NCBI GenBank assembly: GCA_021399445.1
Contig: JAJTUQ010000001.1
Location: 8,432,001 to 8,496,000 of the forward strand
Length of the DNA stretch: 64,000 nt
Direction: 5' to 3'
Source: Xylogone sp. PMI_703
Taxonomy: Eukaryota; Ascomycota; Leotiomycetes
Numbering within the stretch: position 1 is the first letter of the stretch; every line of letters begins with the position of its first letter. Of the stretch, positions 60,177 through 64,000 are shown piece by piece. Below the pieces are notes generated by a model, which did no database searches, was not told where the DNA came from, and was given only the letters and a program-made list of their open reading frames with translations. The translations under genes and the position numbers were made by a program.

Positions 60177-60942
60177 GTTTGAGGCCTTTACCAGTACGGA
60201 GAGAGGTCCGGTAGCATATTTGGTGTGGCAATAAAGACGCACAAATATTAGTATTACATATTTCGATCTGGACTGGCTTAGCAGAGTGAATTGAGCTTGA
60301 CTGACGACGGAAGCTTTGATACAGATTGGCGTCGTGGAATTTGCCGCGTCTTTGGGTTCGTGATAGCGGCACACCACATCTTTCTAAACAGCCCTGGGTC
60401 AGCCTTCTTCGTCAGTAGTTCTGTACCAAGAGGTGACGGTCACATTGCAATTGACTGTCTTATGAAAAAGCATAACAATAATGCACTAATTTAATGAATA
60501 CATAATAACAGATCGATCCTTCTTCTCATGCGTAGATGCATGCGTCTTGCGAGAAATGCTGCCCAGTATATTCTATGATACAACCAGCTAACAACCAGTG
60601 TAAACTCCCTTCCATAATGAACCTTCGATGCTATCGCGCTAATAAACACTTCAAAGAAACCAACATAACTGAAAAATGAGGTCCAGTCCCTTCTAAATGG
60701 ACCGAACTGCTGGAGATCGAAAAAGGTCTGCTCCCTGCCAAATCCCAGGGCTACCATAGTAGATCCCGCCCTAAATCCCATACCCTCTGTATAAGTCGAC
60801 GCCAAAAACCCAATTCCTTGAATCCTCCATTCTCTCGGACCAAACTCCGTCTTGATTTCATCGTGTCTCGTTTAGCCTCGTTACTGCTGTATTCGTTCGT
60901 TCGCTTCCAGCCTCACTTTCGTTTGCTTTTTTTGTTGCCACC
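60177..60942. other. Promoter/leader of MED5 and 3' flank of the next gene
   Basis: 0.77 kb between MED5 and the ilp-like gene, both minus. Open frames here (for example 60491-60805) show no domain. A Kozak-like GAGC context precedes the MED5 start. Confidence 0.5.
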
Positions 60943-61674
60943 TTAACCGCCTCGTTCGTGCTTGACCCTCTGAGCATCCACCATCCTTGGTAATTCCCCT
61001 TCAGCATCCAATGCTCGCGGTCCCAACATCCAATCTTGCATGGAGATCCAGTCACTCCAACTCGAATCGGCAGCTACCAGCTCCTCTTCCGTAGCACCTT
61101 GTAGCGGACTCAGGAATGGAACCGTCTCTTCTGGTGAGATGTCATAAGCCCGCTTGGTTGCCATCCAGTCTGTGCTCTTGGCCGCAAATAGGTAGTTTCG
61201 CCTTTCGATCTCGTGCAGGGGCCCAATTCCGTGAGCCCAGGCGTCTCCGAAGAAACCGTGTAGCACTCCAGGGGCGTCATTCCCAGTGGCTATTAATCGC
61301 CGTAGATAGGGAATCAGGGAGATGCCCTGCGCGTGGGCACGCTCGCTAGCATTGGAGAAGGGATTTGGGGCTTGACGCATCGCCGCCGGCCCTGCAGAGC
61401 TTGGTGACGCGGTGGCAGAGGACGTGACGGGGAAGGGATGCTTCTGGTACGGGAGTTGGATGTTGATGAAGGCGGCAAGAGCTTGGACCCCAGTGGTGTG
61501 CTGCGCGTGGTCCAGGAAGTATCGATGACAGCTCTGAAAGTGAGGATACCATTCTAGTATGTCAAACTTCTGTCTTGCCCCACGTTGCTCGCCATAGTTT
61601 GCTGAAGAAGTCTGTTGATAGGCTTGAGAAGGCCCCGCACCAGAGCTGGATGCTGAGGGCGGGTGGAAAGCCAT
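60943..61674 (-). CDS. Conserved fungal protein, 'ilp apoptosis inhibitor'-like
   Basis: A single exon of 243 aa from the ATG at 61674 (MAFHPPSASSSGAGPSQAYQ). The frame is open farther up to 61794, but a probable 5' UTR intron (GTAGGTTAC donor near 61760, CTCTAG acceptor at about 61679) ends just before this ATG. A Ser/Gly/Pro-rich head of about 30 residues is followed by KFDILEWYPHFQSCHRYFLDHAQHTTGVQALAAFINIQLP, a Ser/Ala loop, and SLIPYLRRLIATGNDAPGVLHGFFGDAWAHGIGPLHEIERRNYLF. I recognise this as the ascomycete family often labelled 'ilp is an apoptosis inhibitor'; that label is by similarity and no mechanism can be read from the sequence. No membrane segment is seen. Confidence 0.72.
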   Translation of the reverse strand: MAFHPPSASSSGAGPSQAYQQTSSANYGEQRGARQKFDILEWYPHFQSCHRYFLDHAQHTTGVQALAAFINIQLPYQKHPFPVTSSATASPSSAGPAAMRQAPNPFSNASERAHAQGISLIPYLRRLIATGNDAPGVLHGFFGDAWAHGIGPLHEIERRNYLFAAKSTDWMATKRAYDISPEETVPFLSPLQGATEEELVAADSSWSDWISMQDWMLGPRALDAEGELPRMVDAQRVKHERGG

Positions 61675-62365
61675 TGCTACTCTAGAGTTGGACAACTGGT
61701 CAGCAGGTGTCGCAGAGCCGTCGATACACCGATAGTACGGCGGGGAAAGATGTAACCTACCTTGAAGAACGGAAATAGAAACAAGAGATCCCAACGATCA
61801 AGAGATGCGCTTATTGTGTGTGGTAAGACTGAACTTGCAATTCAAGCTTCTACTCGTGAGCAGTGATTCCAATGTAGCTGTAGATATTTAATGGTCAAGG
61901 CAGTAACACTCTCGGCTCTTGCATGATAGAGTTAAGGCATACGCTTTGTAGATAGGTGTCTCGAACTGCAGTTCAATGACGTTCTTCCGACTAAGGCGGG
62001 GGACTAGCAGTACTTATAGTGCAAATTGGGTCTGGGACCGATGCGAATAACTCCATATCATAAGAGATGAATAATTACAGAGATCCCCAGGGATGGTGTA
62101 TGCAAGAGAGGTATCATCATAAAAAGGGGAGTTCGAGACTCGGAGACGGAGTCGTTGGCTGTGGTTGAAGTCTAACTAATGGGGGCCTCGGCGAAGCCTA
62201 TCACGGAGTGCTACTCAATCGGGCATAGGGGCAATAATTTTCATCAGAACGGGGACTGATGCGCTTTTCTTCTTTTCCGATCTTCTTATTTTTATTTTTT
62301 TTTTATTTTTGTTTTCATTTTCCCTGCAGCATTAAGCTCCATCGAATTTCCTCTTCTCCAGGTTC
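61675..62365. other. Leader and promoter of the ilp-like gene
   Basis: Contains the probable 5' UTR intron and, at 62270-62320, a (T/A)-rich run with long poly-T typical of fungal promoters. No gene is seen. Confidence 0.5.
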
Positions 62366-63270
62366 TGACAAGGTTCGACCCTAGTGATCGCATCAAGTCT
62401 TGTCAGTTGTGCGTGGTAAAGCTGGTGAGGGATTCGTGCATGAAGACGGTACACCAACACGATCAGCTTTCCCTTACGCAAACAACTGTCAACGGCAGGA
62501 AAAGTGTGCCTCCTGCCTCGCGCATTAACCCAAAGGGTTCCAGCAAAAACCGCCGGTTAGTGGACTGCTGGCCATCATTTACCACTGCGCCGAGACTACT
62601 GTACTGGCCACGCTGGACTTGGGCTGGCCATAGCTGAGCCCCTCCCCACGCCTGGGTCCTTAGAGGTGCTCTTGCCGCTACACGTACAGGTACAGAGTTG
62701 CAGTCCATCGGCCTCAGCGATCTTGGGGCTTGAATCTGTGGCTTCCGAGCCTGGGCACGCCCGACATGGGTTTGCTGAACGGGAGGGGCTTCCGAGCGAG
62801 ATTTTTGCTCGATGAAATCTCTTCATGCCTCACTCTTCCCTGCAATTCGGCCTTCTTCTCCGTGATGGCATGCGGTAGGAGGGCCTTGTAGGGCATCTCC
62901 GAGGCCCGTCTTCGCCAACCAGCAGTTAGAGTTCCGCCACTGATAGTGCGTGCGACCGGTGCACAGGGAAGGACAGCAACCTAACGGCAATGCGCGAGAT
63001 GGCACTATCTCAGGAAGGGCAATCTGGCCGCCGTTAGAAATGCAAAAACGTGGCTAGAGTGGAGTCTTCCCACTGCACAGCTGGGTAAGGGTTGGTAGTA
63101 AGGTGGCCCATCAACTACCGTGAGGCCTAGTGTCTGCAGTGGAGGAGCCGGCAGAGACAACCGGAGACCCTACCGGCAGCACTCCAAGCTGAAGGCCCTA
63201 CCTATTGGAATCACAGCAATACGACCCTACTAGCCCTTGATTAATCACGTGGAATCAACATCTGAGCAGT
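62366..63270. other. GC-rich repeat-like island
   Basis: Composition rises sharply compared with both flanks. The left border carries a perfect 8-bp inverted pair CTGACAAG (62366-62373) and CTTGTCAG (62400-62407) around a GGTTCGACCC box that resembles a Pol III B-box. Overlapping short frames on both strands lack start/stop discipline and no domain was recognised. It might be a non-LTR retrotransposon or SINE fragment; I could not find its 3' end or a target duplication. Confidence 0.4.
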
Positions 63271-63913
63271 GTACTCCTCCATCTGTCGTTTTGTCTCAGT
63301 GTCTCGAGAGTGGCATGCAAAGACACATCAAGTTGGCGTAGAACTCGGACCGCACCGAGGTTGGAATGCACTCGAGCCGTATCGTGGTGCAAAGGCGATC
63401 AAACACGAAGTTGCTTTTGTTTTGGGGAACACAGCACCTGGTACCTTACAGTAAACATGCACTAAAGCGTCGTGCATAAGCTATCTTGAATTTCAATGAC
63501 TACCATCTGAAGAGCTGTCCATTCAACGAAGTAGGATGACCTCTTGCACTACAACCTGCGCTGAGAGGCACCGGAGACCGAGACGTGTGTATCCACTATC
63601 AAACTTGAGATACATCGTACAGCTGCATTCAACTCGATCATGCAATAATCATCCATCTTTAGCCCAGTAATTACTGTCTGTGTCATTGTACCTCGATGTG
63701 GTGCAACAGAATCGTCGTCATACCCAAGAGATTTCGCCTATCTTACGCCCAATATCCTCCCAGCTTGCCAGGCTCGCCAGGAATGAGGGTACTGTACACC
63801 CAAAGCCAGCCCAAATTAATTACACCACATGCATACGAAGTAGACGCATAATTACCCCGTGGAGAAAGAATATCAAAAGCTTAATATTTGCACGGATTCA
63901 GCTGAATGTTGCG
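63271..63913. other. Intergenic region before the right-edge gene
   Basis: Mixed composition, no domain seen in any frame. The last 50 bases are the 3' UTR of the minus-strand gene at the edge. Confidence 0.4.
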
Positions 63914-64000
63914 TCAGGAAAGGCCAGTCGCTTGGTACCGGCGCATCTCAATCTTGCCATTGATGCTCATCGGGCCGTCACTGCCCCACCAAGAGCTTTT
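63914..64000 (-). CDS. 3' end of a minus-strand gene cut by the window edge
   Basis: The last 28 codons read SWWGSDGPMSINGKIEMRRYQATGLS and stop at TGA (63914-63916). The run looks coding (regular third-position pattern, no stops to the edge), and strand and spacing fit the neighbouring minus-strand genes. The family cannot be named from so short a piece. Confidence 0.35.
   Translation of the reverse strand, partial: KSSWWGSDGPMSINGKIEMRRYQATGLS

Noticed and set aside
62463..63005. Protein-coding genes within the GC-rich island
   Set aside because: Frames of 60-80 codons occur on both strands as expected by chance in GC-rich DNA; none has a domain.

Overview
The window is nuclear DNA of a filamentous ascomycete (Pezizomycotina). 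The evidence is many short spliceosomal introns (about 47-110 nt, GTANGT donors, CTAAC/CTGAC-type branch sites, YAG acceptors), fungus-specific families (Zn2Cys6 regulators, CFEM protein, STAND/NLR receptor, CYP52-like P450, MED5) and transition-biased repeat decay that looks like RIP. A leotiomycete is plausible but is only an inference. No tRNA, rRNA or CRISPR was recognised. Exon-intron models below were derived by hand; for every gene called intact the exons add up to one open frame.

Layout. Roughly 1-50 kb is a gene-poor, AT-rich accessory region: a CYP52-type P450 (1.8-3.6 kb, -), an NB-ARC/TPR NLR-like receptor (5.5-9.0 kb, +), a double-CFEM membrane protein (10.2-11.3 kb, +), an isochorismatase-like hydrolase (12.7-13.6 kb, -), a dead SDR (15.3-16.0 kb, +), a secreted alpha/beta hydrolase (17.4-18.6 kb, -), a nine-exon YcaC-like cysteine hydrolase (20.0-21.2 kb, +), a conserved protein of unknown function (23.7-24.7 kb, +), a SnoaL-like protein (25.3-25.7 kb, -), an aldehyde/ketone reductase without a clear start codon (27.0-28.4 kb, +), a small bZIP factor (33.5-34.2 kb, +), two Zn2Cys6 regulators (36.7-39.2 kb, +; 43.8-45.9 kb, -), a chimeric junction of a broken P450 and a broken MFS transporter (42.4-43.4 kb), an MFS 3' relic (47.3-47.7 kb, -) and an intact ACS-family MFS permease (48.5-50.1 kb, +).

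Repeats lie between these genes: two members of one MITE-like family with 8-bp target duplications (3771-4245, 30415-30897), a solo LTR with a perfect 5-bp target duplication (32304-32593), a weaker LTR-like segment (26422-26678), two minisatellites, and a roughly 190-bp-arm inverted repeat with RIP-like divergence.

From about 50.9 to 61.7 kb the window becomes compact and housekeeping-like, all on the minus strand: glutathione-dependent formaldehyde dehydrogenase, a SacI+hSac2 phosphoinositide phosphatase, Mediator subunit 5, and a conserved protein similar to the fungal family often labelled 'ilp is an apoptosis inhibitor'. A GC-rich repeat-like island (62.4-63.3 kb) and the 3' end of one more minus-strand gene close the window.

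Taken together, the accessory half holds many tailoring-type enzymes, regulators and transporters but no polyketide, peptide or terpene synthase. It reads as a catabolic or eroded metabolic island plus a self/non-self receptor, under transposon and RIP activity, next to a stable core block.
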